This document shows positions 32,255 to 41,242 of a stretch of DNA of 64,000 nucleotides, piece after piece. Both the position numbers and the translations under genes were made by a program. Below the pieces are notes generated by a model. It was not told the DNA's origin. It made no database searches and saw nothing but the letters and a program-made list of their open reading frames with translations. Source of the DNA: Amycolatopsis sp. 2-15. GTDB taxonomy: Bacteria > Actinomycetota > Actinomycetes > Mycobacteriales > Pseudonocardiaceae. Each line of letters starts with the position of its first letter. Within the stretch, counting starts at the first letter, position 1. Location of the stretch: NCBI RefSeq assembly GCF_030285625.1, contig NZ_CP127294.1:124001-188000 (forward strand), read 5' to 3'.

Positions 32255-33655
32255 ATGACACAGACAGCCGCGGCGCGGCGGCCCATCAACAGGACCACGT
32301 TGTACTTCTTCGGTGCCCTCGGCGGCATCCTGTTCGGTTACGACCTCGGTGTCATTTCGGGTGTGCTGCCGTTCATCGGCAAGACCTGGAACCTGACCGG
32401 GTGGGACAAGGGCGTGATCACCGCCAGCCTGTCGGTCGGCGCGATCGTCGGCGCCCTCTTCTCTTCGCGGATGAACGAGAAGCTGGGCCGGCGCCGCACG
32501 ATCATGGTGGCCGCGGTCATCGTCATCATCGGCACGATCGCGGCGAGCGTCTCGCCGAGCTTCGCCGTGCTGATCATCTCGCGGCTCGTGATCGGTGTCG
32601 GCATCGGGCTTTCCTCGTCCACAGTGCCGACCTACCTGTCCGAGCTGGCCCCGGCCCGCCTGCGTGGTGCCATGGGCGCGCTCAACCAGATCTTCATCGT
32701 GCTCGGCATCCTGATCGCGTTCCTCGTGAGCTACGGCCTCGGCCCGTCCGGCAACTGGCGGCTGATGTTCGCCGGCGCCGTCGTGCCGGCCGTGATCCTG
32801 CTCGTGGGCTTGGTCTTCCTGCCCGAGACGCCGCGGTGGCTGGTCGCCAAGGGCGAAGAGGAGCAGGCCCGCTCGGTGCTCAAGAGCTCGCACGGCAACT
32901 CGGTCAACGTCGACGAGGAGATCAACACCATCCGCGAGGTCATCCGCCTCGACACGGAGTCGGGGAAGACGCGGTTCCGCGACCTCTGGGCCCCGATGGT
33001 GCGCCCGATGCTGATCGTGGCTCTGCTGCTCGCCGTCGGCCAGCAGTTCAGCGGCGTGAACGCGGTCAACGCGTACTTCCCGACCATGCTGATCGGCCTC
33101 GGCTTCGCCACCCAGGCGGCGCTGCTGTCCGGTGTGCTGCTGGGTGTCACGAAGTTCCTGTTCACCGCGTGGGTGGTCTTCGTCGTCGACCGCTGGGGCC
33201 GCAAGCCGCTGCTGCTGATCGGCAACGTGCTCATGGTCATCACGCTCGTCGCGGCCGGGTTCATCGTGATCGAGGTGGACGACGTGACCACCAAGGGCAT
33301 CCTGATGCTCGTCGCGATGGTGCTCTACCTGGTGGGCTACGAGCTCGGCTGGGGCGCGGTCGTGTGGGTCATGATGGCCGAGGTGTTCCCGCTCAAGGTC
33401 CGCGCGGCGGGCATGGGCATCAGCAGTGTGGTGCTGTGGGCGGCCACCGGCATCATCAGCGCGATCTTCCCGATCATCTCCGATCCGGGGGCACTGGGGC
33501 TCGGCGGTTCGATGTTCCTGTTCGCGGGGATCAACGTCGTGCTGTTCGGCCTCACCAAGTGGCTGGTCCCCGAGACCAAGGGCCGGTCGCTCGAGCAGAT
33601 CGAGCTCGACCTGCGCGGGCGCCACAAGGCGCGGGCCAAGGCTGAAGCGGCCTGA
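32255..33655 (+). CDS. Sugar porter family MFS transporter
   Basis: The 466-aa protein has 12 predicted spans. Diagnostic sugar-porter motifs are LFGYDLGVISGVLPF, NEKLGRRRTIM (RxGRR loop after TM2), PTYLSELAPARLRGAMG (PESPR-like region follows as PETPRWL), GQQFSGVNAVNAYFP (QQxSGxN) , VDRWGRKPLLL and the terminal PETKGRSLEQI. It likely takes up a hexose or pentose by proton symport. It stands as a single-gene unit with its own terminator at 33672. Confidence 0.95.
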   Translation: MTQTAAARRPINRTTLYFFGALGGILFGYDLGVISGVLPFIGKTWNLTGWDKGVITASLSVGAIVGALFSSRMNEKLGRRRTIMVAAVIVIIGTIAASVSPSFAVLIISRLVIGVGIGLSSSTVPTYLSELAPARLRGAMGALNQIFIVLGILIAFLVSYGLGPSGNWRLMFAGAVVPAVILLVGLVFLPETPRWLVAKGEEEQARSVLKSSHGNSVNVDEEINTIREVIRLDTESGKTRFRDLWAPMVRPMLIVALLLAVGQQFSGVNAVNAYFPTMLIGLGFATQAALLSGVLLGVTKFLFTAWVVFVVDRWGRKPLLLIGNVLMVITLVAAGFIVIEVDDVTTKGILMLVAMVLYLVGYELGWGAVVWVMMAEVFPLKVRAAGMGISSVVLWAATGIISAIFPIISDPGALGLGGSMFLFAGINVVLFGLTKWLVPETKGRSLEQIELDLRGRHKARAKAEAA

Positions 33656-33671
33656 TCATTCCCACCCGGAC

Positions 33672-33715
33672 GGCCGGGGCGGGGCGTTCGCGCCGCGCCC
33701 CGGCCGCCGTCGTTT
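33672..33715 (+). terminator. Terminator after the sugar porter
   Basis: A 15-bp stem (33672-33686 with 33691-33705, one mismatched pair) closes on TTCG, and a TTTT run follows at 33712-33715. It starts 17 nt after the stop codon. Confidence 0.8.
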
Positions 33716-33818
33716 TCAGGTCCACGTCAGGTCCACTTCGGACAGAATTTGCCGCGCGGAGTTGGCACGGTGGTGATCACGGTGCTGTACTGCCATCAGA
33801 GCGCGAGGAGGTGGCGGC

Positions 33819-34229
33819 ATGACCGAGCCGGACGGGACACCGGGCCGGCACCGCGTGTCCGATCCCGCCGCGGGCGCCGGCGAACCCGGTGACCTGCCGC
33901 TCGTGCGGCCGTACGCGCGAACCCGCACGCCCGTGCCCGTCAGCCACGACCTCGCGCTGGAGACACTGGTCTCGACCACCGAGCTGGGCCGCCGCCTGAG
34001 CCGCCTGCTTCGGGAGCCCTACGGCAGCGCGTGCGAGCTGTGCGTTTCCACGGTGTCGGTCGCCGAGCTGTCGGCCTACCTCAACCTCTCGATCGGCACG
34101 GCGCGCGAGCTCGTCGAGGAACTGGTCGGCGAGGAGCTGCTCTACGCCCACCCGCCGGTCGGCGCGTACGACGCGGAGGCCCGCACGCAGGTACTCGACC
34201 GCATGCTCGGTGGGCTCGACCAGCTGTAG
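33819..34229 (+). CDS. DUF742 protein (CvnC-type)
   Basis: The 136-aa protein has the DUF742 hallmarks LPLVRPYARTRTP, LALETLVST, CVSTVSVAELSAYLNLSIGT and a C-terminal LDRMLGGLDQL. DUF742 is a winged-helix-like component of conservons, where it is normally flanked by a sensor kinase, a roadblock protein and a small GTPase. None of these is present here. It is followed 22 nt later by a PrnB-like gene, so it may act as a stand-alone regulator or partner of that enzyme. Confidence 0.82.
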   Translation: MTEPDGTPGRHRVSDPAAGAGEPGDLPLVRPYARTRTPVPVSHDLALETLVSTTELGRRLSRLLREPYGSACELCVSTVSVAELSAYLNLSIGTARELVEELVGEELLYAHPPVGAYDAEARTQVLDRMLGGLDQL

Positions 34230-34251
34230 TAGCGCGGATATCCTCGGCGCG

Positions 34252-35463
34252 GTGACGACTTCCGTGGCCCGGTTCGACCGGTGGATCAGGAACGAGTTCG
34301 TCGAGTACAACACCGCACTGGAAGAGGCGTACTTCGCCGAGCGGCGCGAGGTCCTCGACGGCCGTCCCGAGCTGGACGAGCCCAAGCGCGCCATTGTCAC
34401 CGAAGGCCACCACCTGATCGGCCGCATCCTCGACGAGGGCGCGCTACCCGTGGTAGAGCGGGAGAAGTACCAGCTTCTCGGAATGGTGGGCTACCACCTC
34501 GCTGCCTGCCGGAGGCACGAATCGGTTGCGCCAGGTGCCGAGGAGCTGTCGGCCGCCTGGTCGCTGGCATCGTTGCTCGGGTCCTCGCTGGGTGTGGCGC
34601 CGCGGTTCGTTTTCGCGCACCAGGCGATGTACAACCCGGCCAGTGGCGGGCAGTTCCAGACCTTCACTTCACTCGAGGACGAGGCTGTTTTCCTGACCAA
34701 TAACGGGCTGGCCGTCTTCGCTTACCAGCGTGCGGCCGAGGCCATTCGGCGGGTCGTTCCGATCGGGGTGTCGAGTCCGCTTTCCGCGTATCTTCTGGAA
34801 ACGGCGCGGGCGGCACTGGAAGACGTGCTGCAGTTCAACCGGACGCTGTCGAAGACGTTGGACGTGGAGCGGTTCTTCTTCAACGTGCGGCCGTACTTCA
34901 AAACTTACCGGGTGGGCAACGCCGAATACCGTGGCGCGAATGCCGGCGACTTCTCCGCGATCAACGAGCTCGACGTCCTCCTGGGACTGGCGACCACACG
35001 GGATCCCTTCTACCAGAACGTGGTGGTGGAGAAGTACCCGTACGTGACCCCCGAGGACCAGGTGCGACTGCGGGCGATCGGCGGCGAGCAATCGCTGCTC
35101 ACGCGATTCCTGAGGGAAGCCGAGAGTTCACCCGATCCGCAGCTGGTCCGTAACGCGGAACTGTTCCTCGCCGTGTGCCGAGCTCATGGCGCCGCGTACA
35201 CCTACCACCACCACAAGCTCGTTTTGCCGTTCCTCGTCGAACCCGCGAAAACGGCGCCGCCGGAACGACTTTCGGAACTCACGGCGAGCGGGCCGCCGTT
35301 GGCGGTCGTGGTTTCCGGACTTTCGTACCTGGCGGATCTGCGTTCGGCGCGCGACCGGCCCGGGAAACCGTCGGCCCGAAAAGACCTCGACCGGCTCCGG
35401 GAACTCGTTTCGCGCGGAACCGGTGACGGCCACCCTGCGTCACTCACCGCAACGGCCGAGTAA
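34252..35463 (+). CDS. PrnB-like (DUF1864) putative heme enzyme
   Basis: GTG at 34252 gives 403 aa. The family resemblance is to PrnB (monodechloroaminopyrrolnitrin synthase) and DUF1864 relatives in the indoleamine/tryptophan dioxygenase-like superfamily. The segment FFFNVRPYFKTYRVGNAEYR, then GANAGDFSAINELDVLLGL and VEKYPYVTPEDQVRLRAIGG, matches the conserved core. His in AYTYHHHKLVLPF or HQAMYNP could serve as heme ligand. Known PrnB rearranges tryptophan; no pyrrolnitrin genes are near, so the substrate here is open. It is co-oriented with the DUF742 gene. Confidence 0.65.
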   Translation: MTTSVARFDRWIRNEFVEYNTALEEAYFAERREVLDGRPELDEPKRAIVTEGHHLIGRILDEGALPVVEREKYQLLGMVGYHLAACRRHESVAPGAEELSAAWSLASLLGSSLGVAPRFVFAHQAMYNPASGGQFQTFTSLEDEAVFLTNNGLAVFAYQRAAEAIRRVVPIGVSSPLSAYLLETARAALEDVLQFNRTLSKTLDVERFFFNVRPYFKTYRVGNAEYRGANAGDFSAINELDVLLGLATTRDPFYQNVVVEKYPYVTPEDQVRLRAIGGEQSLLTRFLREAESSPDPQLVRNAELFLAVCRAHGAAYTYHHHKLVLPFLVEPAKTAPPERLSELTASGPPLAVVVSGLSYLADLRSARDRPGKPSARKDLDRLRELVSRGTGDGHPASLTATAE

Positions 35464-35526
35464 CTCCGCAGGTCCGGCAGCGACTTTCCCACCGTTGATT
35501 CCGATCGACGAAAGGGAAGTGAAGCC

Positions 35527-38208
35527 TTGAGACCGAGAATGTGGGCCGGCGCCGCAACGCTGGCCGTGACGGCTCTTGCCATGAGTGCGATACCGGCCGC
35601 GGCCGTGACCGGGAACCTGCCGGGCGGGACGAGCATCGCGGTCACCGTGACCGGGCCGGCCGAGGACACCGTGATCCCCCAGGGGCCCGCGACCGTCACC
35701 GGCACCGCGTCGGTGGGCACCGGCGCGGCGGTGAAGGACACCGGGCTCACCTACGTGCTCGACGTATCCGGCAGCACCGCCTCCGGCTGCGCGAGCACCA
35801 CCGTGCTGGGCTGCGAGATCGCGGCGGCCAAGGCGCTCGACAACGACGCGGCGGCCCCCAACACCGTGATCGGCAGTGTCGGCGCGGCCGTGTTCGGCAC
35901 CGGCGGCGCCGCGGCCGACGTCCGCCCGGCGGCCGGCGACCAGCCTCTGACCACCCCGACCGCCGACGACAACGGCAACGGCGCCCGCGACATCAACGAG
36001 GTGCTCGACTCGGCCGTGATCGGCGGCGTCGGCAAGTTCACCCCGAAGAGCTTCCAGAGCGGCACGGACTACGTCGCCGGGATCAACGCCGCGAAGACCG
36101 TGACCGACGCGCAGACCGAGAACCGCAAGATCGTGGTCTTCCTCTCCGACGGTATCGCGGGCGGTGACGTGCGGCCGCCGCTGAGCTCAGTGCCCGCGAG
36201 CGTCACGTACTACACGTTCGCCGTCGGCGCCGGTGCGAGCTGCGCCGGAACCTCGTACCCGTCGAGCCTGCAGGCCATCGCCGACCTCACCGGCGGCACC
36301 TGCACCGCCGTGCCCGACCCCGCGAACCTGCCCAACGTGCTGCCGGGCGTGATCGACTCGCAGCTCAGCGCGCTGACGCTGTCGGTCGACGGCGGCGGCG
36401 CGACTCCCGTGACGAACGTGAACCCCGGGTTGCCCCGCACGGGCCCGGCGTCCGTCACGTATTCCGTGGCCACCGGCGCTCTCGCGCCGGGACGCCACGA
36501 GCTGTGCGTGACCGCGCACGGCACCGACGGCGGCGGCCCGGGCACCGTGGCCGACTGCACGCACGTGATCGTGAACGCGCCGCCGGTGGTCTCGGCGGGC
36601 GGCCCGTATGCGGGCCAGGAGGGCACGGCGATCTCGCTGGCCGGCACGGTCACCGACCCCGACGGGCCCGCCGGAACGCGGCATTGGAGCGTCGCGCCGG
36701 GCCCGGGCGTCGACGCCGGAGCGACGTGCTCCTTCGGCGACGCGGCGGCGCTGAGCACCACCGTCACGTGTGACGACGACGGGGTGTGGACCCTCACGCT
36801 GACCGCCGACGACGGCGTGAACCCGCCGGTCTCGCGCACGGCGAACCTGACCGTGTCGAACGTGGCCCCGCACGTGAGCGTCACCGCGCCGGCCACCGAC
36901 GCGGTGTTCAACCACGGGGCCGCGGTGGCGGTGACCGCGCCGTTCACCGACGTCGGCAAGCACGACACGCACACGTGCACCGTCGACTACGCGGACGGCT
37001 CGCCACTCGTGACGGGTTCGGTCTCGGAGACCCCGGGTTCGGGCACCTGCACGGCTTCGCACGCGTACACGATTTCGGGCACATACAACGTGCTGGTGCG
37101 CGTGACCGACGACGACGGCGGTGCGGCGACCGCGATCGTGCGGATCATCGTGAACGACCCGCCGGTCGTGGTGGCCGGCGGCCCGTACGCGGGTCAGGAG
37201 GGCACGGCGGTTTCGCTGGCCGGTTCGGTGTCCGATCCGGACGGTCCCTCGCTGGCCACACACTGGAGCGCGACTCCGCAGTCCGGTGTGGACAGTGGGA
37301 CTTCCTGCGCCTTCGGGGATCCCGCCGCGTTGTCCACCACGATGACCTGTGACGACGACGGCGTGTGGACGCTGACGCTCTCGGCCGACGACAGCCTGCA
37401 CCCGGCCGTGCTCAAGACGACCACGCTGACGCTGACGAACGTCGCGCCGCACGTGAGCATCTCGTCGCCACCCGACGGGCAGCTCGTGCTGCGGGGTGCG
37501 TCCATCGGCGTCACCGCGCCGTTCACCGACATCGGCCGGCACGACACGCACACCTGCACGGTCGACTTCGGTGACGGTACGCCGGTGGCCACCGGAGCCG
37601 TTGCCGAGACGCCGGGTTCGGGCACCTGCACCGCTTCGCACGCGTTCACCGGCGTCGGCGCACACAACGTGCTGGTCACCGTGACCGACGACGACGGTGG
37701 CGCGGCCACCGCCGTGGTCAAGATCGTGTCGTACGTGCGAGCCGAGGCGTGGTCGATCAGCGCGAGCGGCCTGATCAACGTCAGCAAGACGCCGCTCGCC
37801 GGCTGCCCGCCGAACAGCGACCACACCACGGCTTCGCTGAACGTGCTCGGGCTGGCCTCCGTGCAGGCCCTCCACGCCGACTGCACCCTCGACGCGGCCA
37901 CCGGCCGCACCGACGCGGGCGCCCTCGTCTCGGGCGCGTCGCTGCTGGGTGGCGTGATCTCGCTGAAGGACATCCAGACGTCCTGCGTCGCCGACGAGAC
38001 CGGCCTGCACGGGTCTTCCCGCGTGGGCACGCTGAACGGCCAGACGATCGGCACCGGCCCGGTCACCATCGGCATCCCCGGGGTGGCGACGGTGCACCTC
38101 AACGAGACGGTCACCGGACCGAACGGCCAGCTCGCACAGTACGCCGTGCGGGTCGTGACGCTGCTCGGCCAGGAGATCGTGCTGTCGGGCTGCCGGATGG
38201 GCTTCTGA
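35527..38208 (+). CDS. Large secreted VWA protein with duplicated PKD-like modules
   Basis: TTG at 35527 (preceded by AGGGAAG) gives 893 aa; ATG at 35539 is an alternative. A signal peptide runs to about residue 26 (TALAMSAIPAAA). A von Willebrand A domain follows, with MIDAS DVSGST at 79-84 and IVVFLSDG. Then come two copies of a module of about 193 aa (PPVVSAGGPYAGQEGTAISL and PPVVVAGGPYAGQEGTAVSL) with PKD/Ig-like features such as VRVTDDDGGAAT. The C-terminal 150 aa is a separate beta-rich domain. It is probably an exported adhesin or matrix-binding protein. Confidence 0.82.
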   Translation: MRPRMWAGAATLAVTALAMSAIPAAAVTGNLPGGTSIAVTVTGPAEDTVIPQGPATVTGTASVGTGAAVKDTGLTYVLDVSGSTASGCASTTVLGCEIAAAKALDNDAAAPNTVIGSVGAAVFGTGGAAADVRPAAGDQPLTTPTADDNGNGARDINEVLDSAVIGGVGKFTPKSFQSGTDYVAGINAAKTVTDAQTENRKIVVFLSDGIAGGDVRPPLSSVPASVTYYTFAVGAGASCAGTSYPSSLQAIADLTGGTCTAVPDPANLPNVLPGVIDSQLSALTLSVDGGGATPVTNVNPGLPRTGPASVTYSVATGALAPGRHELCVTAHGTDGGGPGTVADCTHVIVNAPPVVSAGGPYAGQEGTAISLAGTVTDPDGPAGTRHWSVAPGPGVDAGATCSFGDAAALSTTVTCDDDGVWTLTLTADDGVNPPVSRTANLTVSNVAPHVSVTAPATDAVFNHGAAVAVTAPFTDVGKHDTHTCTVDYADGSPLVTGSVSETPGSGTCTASHAYTISGTYNVLVRVTDDDGGAATAIVRIIVNDPPVVVAGGPYAGQEGTAVSLAGSVSDPDGPSLATHWSATPQSGVDSGTSCAFGDPAALSTTMTCDDDGVWTLTLSADDSLHPAVLKTTTLTLTNVAPHVSISSPPDGQLVLRGASIGVTAPFTDIGRHDTHTCTVDFGDGTPVATGAVAETPGSGTCTASHAFTGVGAHNVLVTVTDDDGGAATAVVKIVSYVRAEAWSISASGLINVSKTPLAGCPPNSDHTTASLNVLGLASVQALHADCTLDAATGRTDAGALVSGASLLGGVISLKDIQTSCVADETGLHGSSRVGTLNGQTIGTGPVTIGIPGVATVHLNETVTGPNGQLAQYAVRVVTLLGQEIVLSGCRMGF

Positions 38209-38227
38209 CGGCTGGGTGATTCGCGTG

Positions 38228-38256
38228 GTGCCGCAGCGGAGGTTCCGCTGCGGCAC
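38228..38256 (+). terminator. Terminator after the VWA protein gene
   Basis: A perfect 13-bp stem (GTGCCGCAGCGGA at 38228-38240 with its complement at 38244-38256) closes on a 3-nt loop, 19 nt after the stop codon. There is no long T-tract. Confidence 0.75.
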
Positions 38257-38284
38257 TACGTCGTTCTGTGTGACCACTCGAAGT

Positions 38285-38575
38285 TCAGCTGCCGTCGTCG
38301 CCCTCGCGCAGGGAATGGATCATGCTCTGCAGGATCCGGAACGCGCCTGCCTGCTCGGTCTCGGTCAGACCGGCCAGCATTCTGACCTCGACGGACCGGA
38401 CCGCCACGGTCGCCTTCTCGAGCCTCCGTCGGCCGCGAGGCGTGAGCCGCGTGGGAAGAACCTTCCCGACGGGTGCCTCCGCGGGCCTGGTCACGTGGCC
38501 CTCTCGTTCCAGGGCCTGGAGCAGCACGTTCATCGTGTTGACCCGTGTCAGAAGACTGACACGGAAGAAGGAGTT
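38285..38575 (-). pseudogene. Truncated MarR-family regulator
   Basis: The minus strand encodes the C-terminal half of a MarR protein: TRVNTMNVLLQALEREGHVT, RPAEAPVGKVLPTRLTPRGR, then VEVRMLAGLTETEQAGAF. The readable frame extends upstream of ATG 38533 to about 38575 (SFFRVSLLTRV) before a stop, but the N-terminal dimerisation helices and first part of the wHTH, about 60-70 residues, are missing. An 82-aa product from 38533 could still be made. It lies head-to-head with a decayed VOC gene, so the locus appears to be degenerating. Confidence 0.65.
38543..38564. promoter_or_regulatory. 22-bp inverted repeat, CCGTGTCAG-AAGA-CTGACACGG
   Basis: Perfect 9-bp arms around AAGA, located between the decayed MarR and VOC genes. 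It is probably the former MarR operator. The arm CTGACACGG is identical to the unit repeated three times at 21381-21422. A ribosome-binding site (AAGAAGGAG) for the VOC gene follows at 38565-38573. Confidence 0.6.
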
Positions 38576-38580
38576 TCATC

Positions 38581-38839
38581 ATGCCCGCCACCGGCCCGGA
38601 CTTCAGCTCGCTCCAAGCGCGCGACCTCGACGCTCCGCAGGCGTTCTACGAGCAGTACCTCGGCCTCGTCCGCTCACGATGCTCTCGTCGCCGACGGTCA
38701 CAACATCGTCTCCGCACCGATCGACGGCCCCTTCGGCCGGACCTTCACCTTCGCCGACCCCGACGGCTACCGGGTCACTCTCCACGACCGCGCCTTACAC
38801 CCGAGACTCCAAAACCGGAACTCATTCGGACGAATGTGA
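38581..38839 (+). pseudogene. VOC-family gene with internal deletion and frameshift
   Basis: The first part (GPDFSSLQARDLDAPQAFYE, QYLGLVRS) is a normal VOC N-terminus. At about 38674 the frame jumps by one, and the C-terminal module continues as HDALVADGHNIVSAPIDGPF, GRTFTFADPDGYRVTLHD. By comparison with typical members of about 125-130 aa, roughly 50 residues between the two modules are missing. The product is presumably non-functional. It is paired with a truncated MarR gene. Confidence 0.7.
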
Positions 38840-38971
38840 CGAGCGAAATAGGGCCGCCGATGAATTGTTATCCCGACGGGGTGGACAGAACGTGGGGAAA
38901 ATGTCTTGTTAACCCAATCGGGTGAGTGCGGAAAAAAGCCCACCGGCGTATTGATCGCGCAACGTGAAACA

Positions 38972-39000
38972 GCCCGGCACCCCACAGAGGGATGCCGGGC
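38972..39000 (-). terminator. Terminator for the DUF11 protein gene
   Basis: GCCCGGCA (38972-38979) pairs with TGCCGGGC (38993-39000), extended internally by CCC/GGG. In the minus direction it is followed by a short T-containing tail (TGTTTCAC). It starts 17 nt beyond the stop at 39018. Confidence 0.65.
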
Positions 39001-39017
39001 CGGTTCGCGGAGAGCGG

Positions 39018-39872
39018 TCAGCAGCTGATGAGCAGGCTGGTGACGGCGTGACAGGAGCGCGACGCCTTGTCGTTGGCCGGGTTGGGGTCCGTCGGGGAGC
39101 TCGCCTGGCGCTGGGCCGTGGTGGTGAGCGTGCCGATGGTCAGCAGGCCGGCGCGGGCCGTGAAGCTCGCCTTGGCCGAGGAGCCCGACGGCAGGGACGC
39201 GACGTTGCAGGTGACCGTGCGGCCGGAAGCCGTGCAGTTGGCGGACTTCGAGTACTGCAGGCCATTGGGCAGCGTGGCCTGGAGCTTGACGCCCGTGGCG
39301 GTGGCGGGGCCGCTGTTCTTCGCGGTGATCGTGTAGGTGATCTCCGAGCTGAGGACGCCCGCGGGAGCGGCGGTCAGCGCCACGGCGACGTCGGCGGAGT
39401 CGGTGGCCGGGGTGATGGTGACGGCCGGGCCGTCAAGGGTTTCGAACGAGAAGTTGTCGCCCACGAACTGGTCCTGCAGGGTGACCGAGCCGGCCGGCGC
39501 GGTGTCCTTCACCTTGAGGGTGAAGGTGACCGTGGCGCTCTGGCTCGGCGCGAGGTCGCCGACGGTCGCTCGCAGGCTGCTGCCGAGCACGCCGCACGCG
39601 ACGTTGCAGGAGACCACGTCGGCGATGTCGGTGATCGGCGTCTCCTTGCCGTACAGCGCGGCCTTGGCGCCGGTGACGACGAAGTCCTGCGGGTTGTACA
39701 GCGTCTCGGTGACCGTGAAGGTCTCACCGCGCTGCAGGCTCGTGGGGCTCACGTCGATCGCGCTGCTCGGCGGGTCCGCCAGCGCCGCGCCGGGCGCCAC
39801 GAACAGCATCCCGGCGGAGGCCGCCACCACCGAGAGAATGGTGATACCACGCCGACGTCTTTGCTTGTCCAT
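39018..39872 (-). CDS. Secreted DUF11-repeat surface protein
   Basis: The 284-aa protein has a signal peptide (RRRRGITILSVVAASAGMLF then VAPGAALA) and two Ig-like modules. The second is a DUF11 domain (ITYTITAKNSGPATATGVKL, ATLPNGLQYS, CTASGRTVTCNVASLPSG). Paired Cys (CNVAC, CTASG/CNVAS, SCHAV/LLISC) suggest disulfides. It lacks an LPxTG motif, so it is released or loosely bound. Function is presumably structural or adhesive. Confidence 0.8.
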   Translation of the reverse strand: MDKQRRRRGITILSVVAASAGMLFVAPGAALADPPSSAIDVSPTSLQRGETFTVTETLYNPQDFVVTGAKAALYGKETPITDIADVVSCNVACGVLGSSLRATVGDLAPSQSATVTFTLKVKDTAPAGSVTLQDQFVGDNFSFETLDGPAVTITPATDSADVAVALTAAPAGVLSSEITYTITAKNSGPATATGVKLQATLPNGLQYSKSANCTASGRTVTCNVASLPSGSSAKASFTARAGLLTIGTLTTTAQRQASSPTDPNPANDKASRSCHAVTSLLISC

Positions 39873-40045
39873 GCTTTCTCACTATTTCGTCCGAGGGGTA
39901 CCGCTCTGGCATTTCGGGAAGACTCGGGAAAACGTAGCTGCCCCTCCGTCGCCCGGAGCCCTTCGTTCGTTACAGGGCCATTCAGCGCACCCGCCGCTGA
40001 TCCACGGTGAGTTTTTCACCCGATGCAGTCGAATTTCGGTGGAGA

Positions 40046-41242
40046 TCAGTCGGGCAGCAGCGGCACCGACATCCCGGGCTCGTGCCCCAGCAACGACCCA
40101 CGCGTGATCGCGGCGCTCCCGAAGCGGTCGCGGATCCCGTCCACCGCCGAGTCGACGGCCACCCCGTCCTCGATCTCGAACGGCAGCATGAGCTGCACCG
40201 ACCCGTGCGGCGTCAGGTTCGAGAACGAGATCCCCAGCAGCGTGAGCCCCCGGTCGTAGACCAGCGATTGGGCCTCCACCAACAACTTTCGCGCCGCGGC
40301 CAGCAACGTCTCGGTGTGGTCGGTGGCCTCGACCATCGTGCGCGACCGCGTGGCCCGCGTGAAGTCGGCGAATCGCATGCGCAGCACCACCGTGCGCGTG
40401 AGCCGGGACGCCGACCGCAGCCGCCGGGCCAGCCGGTCCACAATGGACACCAGCAGCTCGTCCAGCTCCGCCATCGACCGCCGCCGGCGCCCCAGAGCCC
40501 GCTGCGACCCCATGGACCGCCGACGCCGCCCGACCTGCACCGGACGCGGGTCCAGACCACGTGACAGCGCGTGGAGGTGATGTCCGGCTCCCCGCCCGAG
40601 CATCGACACCAGGTCCACCTCCGGCAGCTCCGCCACCTGCCGCACGGTGCGGATCCCGCGTGAGCGCAGCTTCTCCGACGTCACCTTCCCCACGCCCCAC
40701 AGCCGCTCCACCGGCAACGGGTGCAGGAACTCCAGCTCGCCATCCGGCGGCACGACCAGCAGCCCGTCCGGCTTCGCCACCGCGCTGGCGACCTTCGCGA
40801 GGAACTTCGTGCGCGCCACCCCCACCGTGATCGGCAGCCCGACGCGCGCCAGCACCTCGGCCCGCAGCCGCCGCGCGATCTCCGACGGGCTGCCCGCGAT
40901 GCGCCGCAGCCCGCCCACGTCGAGGAACGCCTCGTCGATCGACAGCCCCTCCACGATCGGCGTGGTGTCGCGGAAGACCTCGAACACGGCCTTGCTCGCC
41001 GCGCTGTAAGCCGCCATCCGCGGCGGCACGACCACCGCGTGCGGGCACAACCGCAGAGCCTGCGCACCACCCATGGCCGTGCGCACGCCCAGCCGCTTCG
41101 CCTCATAACTCGCCGCCAGCACCACCCCACCCCCGACGATCACGGGCCGGCCGCGCAGGCGCGGATCGTCGCGCTGCTCGACCGACGCGTAGAACGCGTC
41201 GAGGTCGGCGTGGAGGATGGGGCCTTCGGTCGACACGAACAT
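40046..41242 (-). CDS. dinB: DNA polymerase IV (Y-family, DinB)
   Basis: The 398-aa protein has the Y-family catalytic residues in ILHADLDAFYASVEQRDDPR and LSIDEAFLDVGG, the HhH region VERLWGVGKVTSEKLRSRGI, and a little-finger domain (ELDELLVSIVDRLARRLRSA). The C-terminus ends in PGMSVPLLPD; a beta-clamp-binding motif (QLMLPF) is present near residue 353. It performs error-prone translesion synthesis. The start codon lies inside a LexA-box palindrome, so SOS control is likely, and transcription may be leaderless. Confidence 0.95.
   Translation of the reverse strand: MFVSTEGPILHADLDAFYASVEQRDDPRLRGRPVIVGGGVVLAASYEAKRLGVRTAMGGAQALRLCPHAVVVPPRMAAYSAASKAVFEVFRDTTPIVEGLSIDEAFLDVGGLRRIAGSPSEIARRLRAEVLARVGLPITVGVARTKFLAKVASAVAKPDGLLVVPPDGELEFLHPLPVERLWGVGKVTSEKLRSRGIRTVRQVAELPEVDLVSMLGRGAGHHLHALSRGLDPRPVQVGRRRRSMGSQRALGRRRRSMAELDELLVSIVDRLARRLRSASRLTRTVVLRMRFADFTRATRSRTMVEATDHTETLLAAARKLLVEAQSLVYDRGLTLLGISFSNLTPHGSVQLMLPFEIEDGVAVDSAVDGIRDRFGSAAITRGSLLGHEPGMSVPLLPD

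Noticed and set aside
36187..38277. 696-codon minus-strand ORF
   Set aside because: It is antisense to the VWA/PKD protein, is Arg/Gly/Val-rich, and its apparent repeats mirror the duplicated modules.
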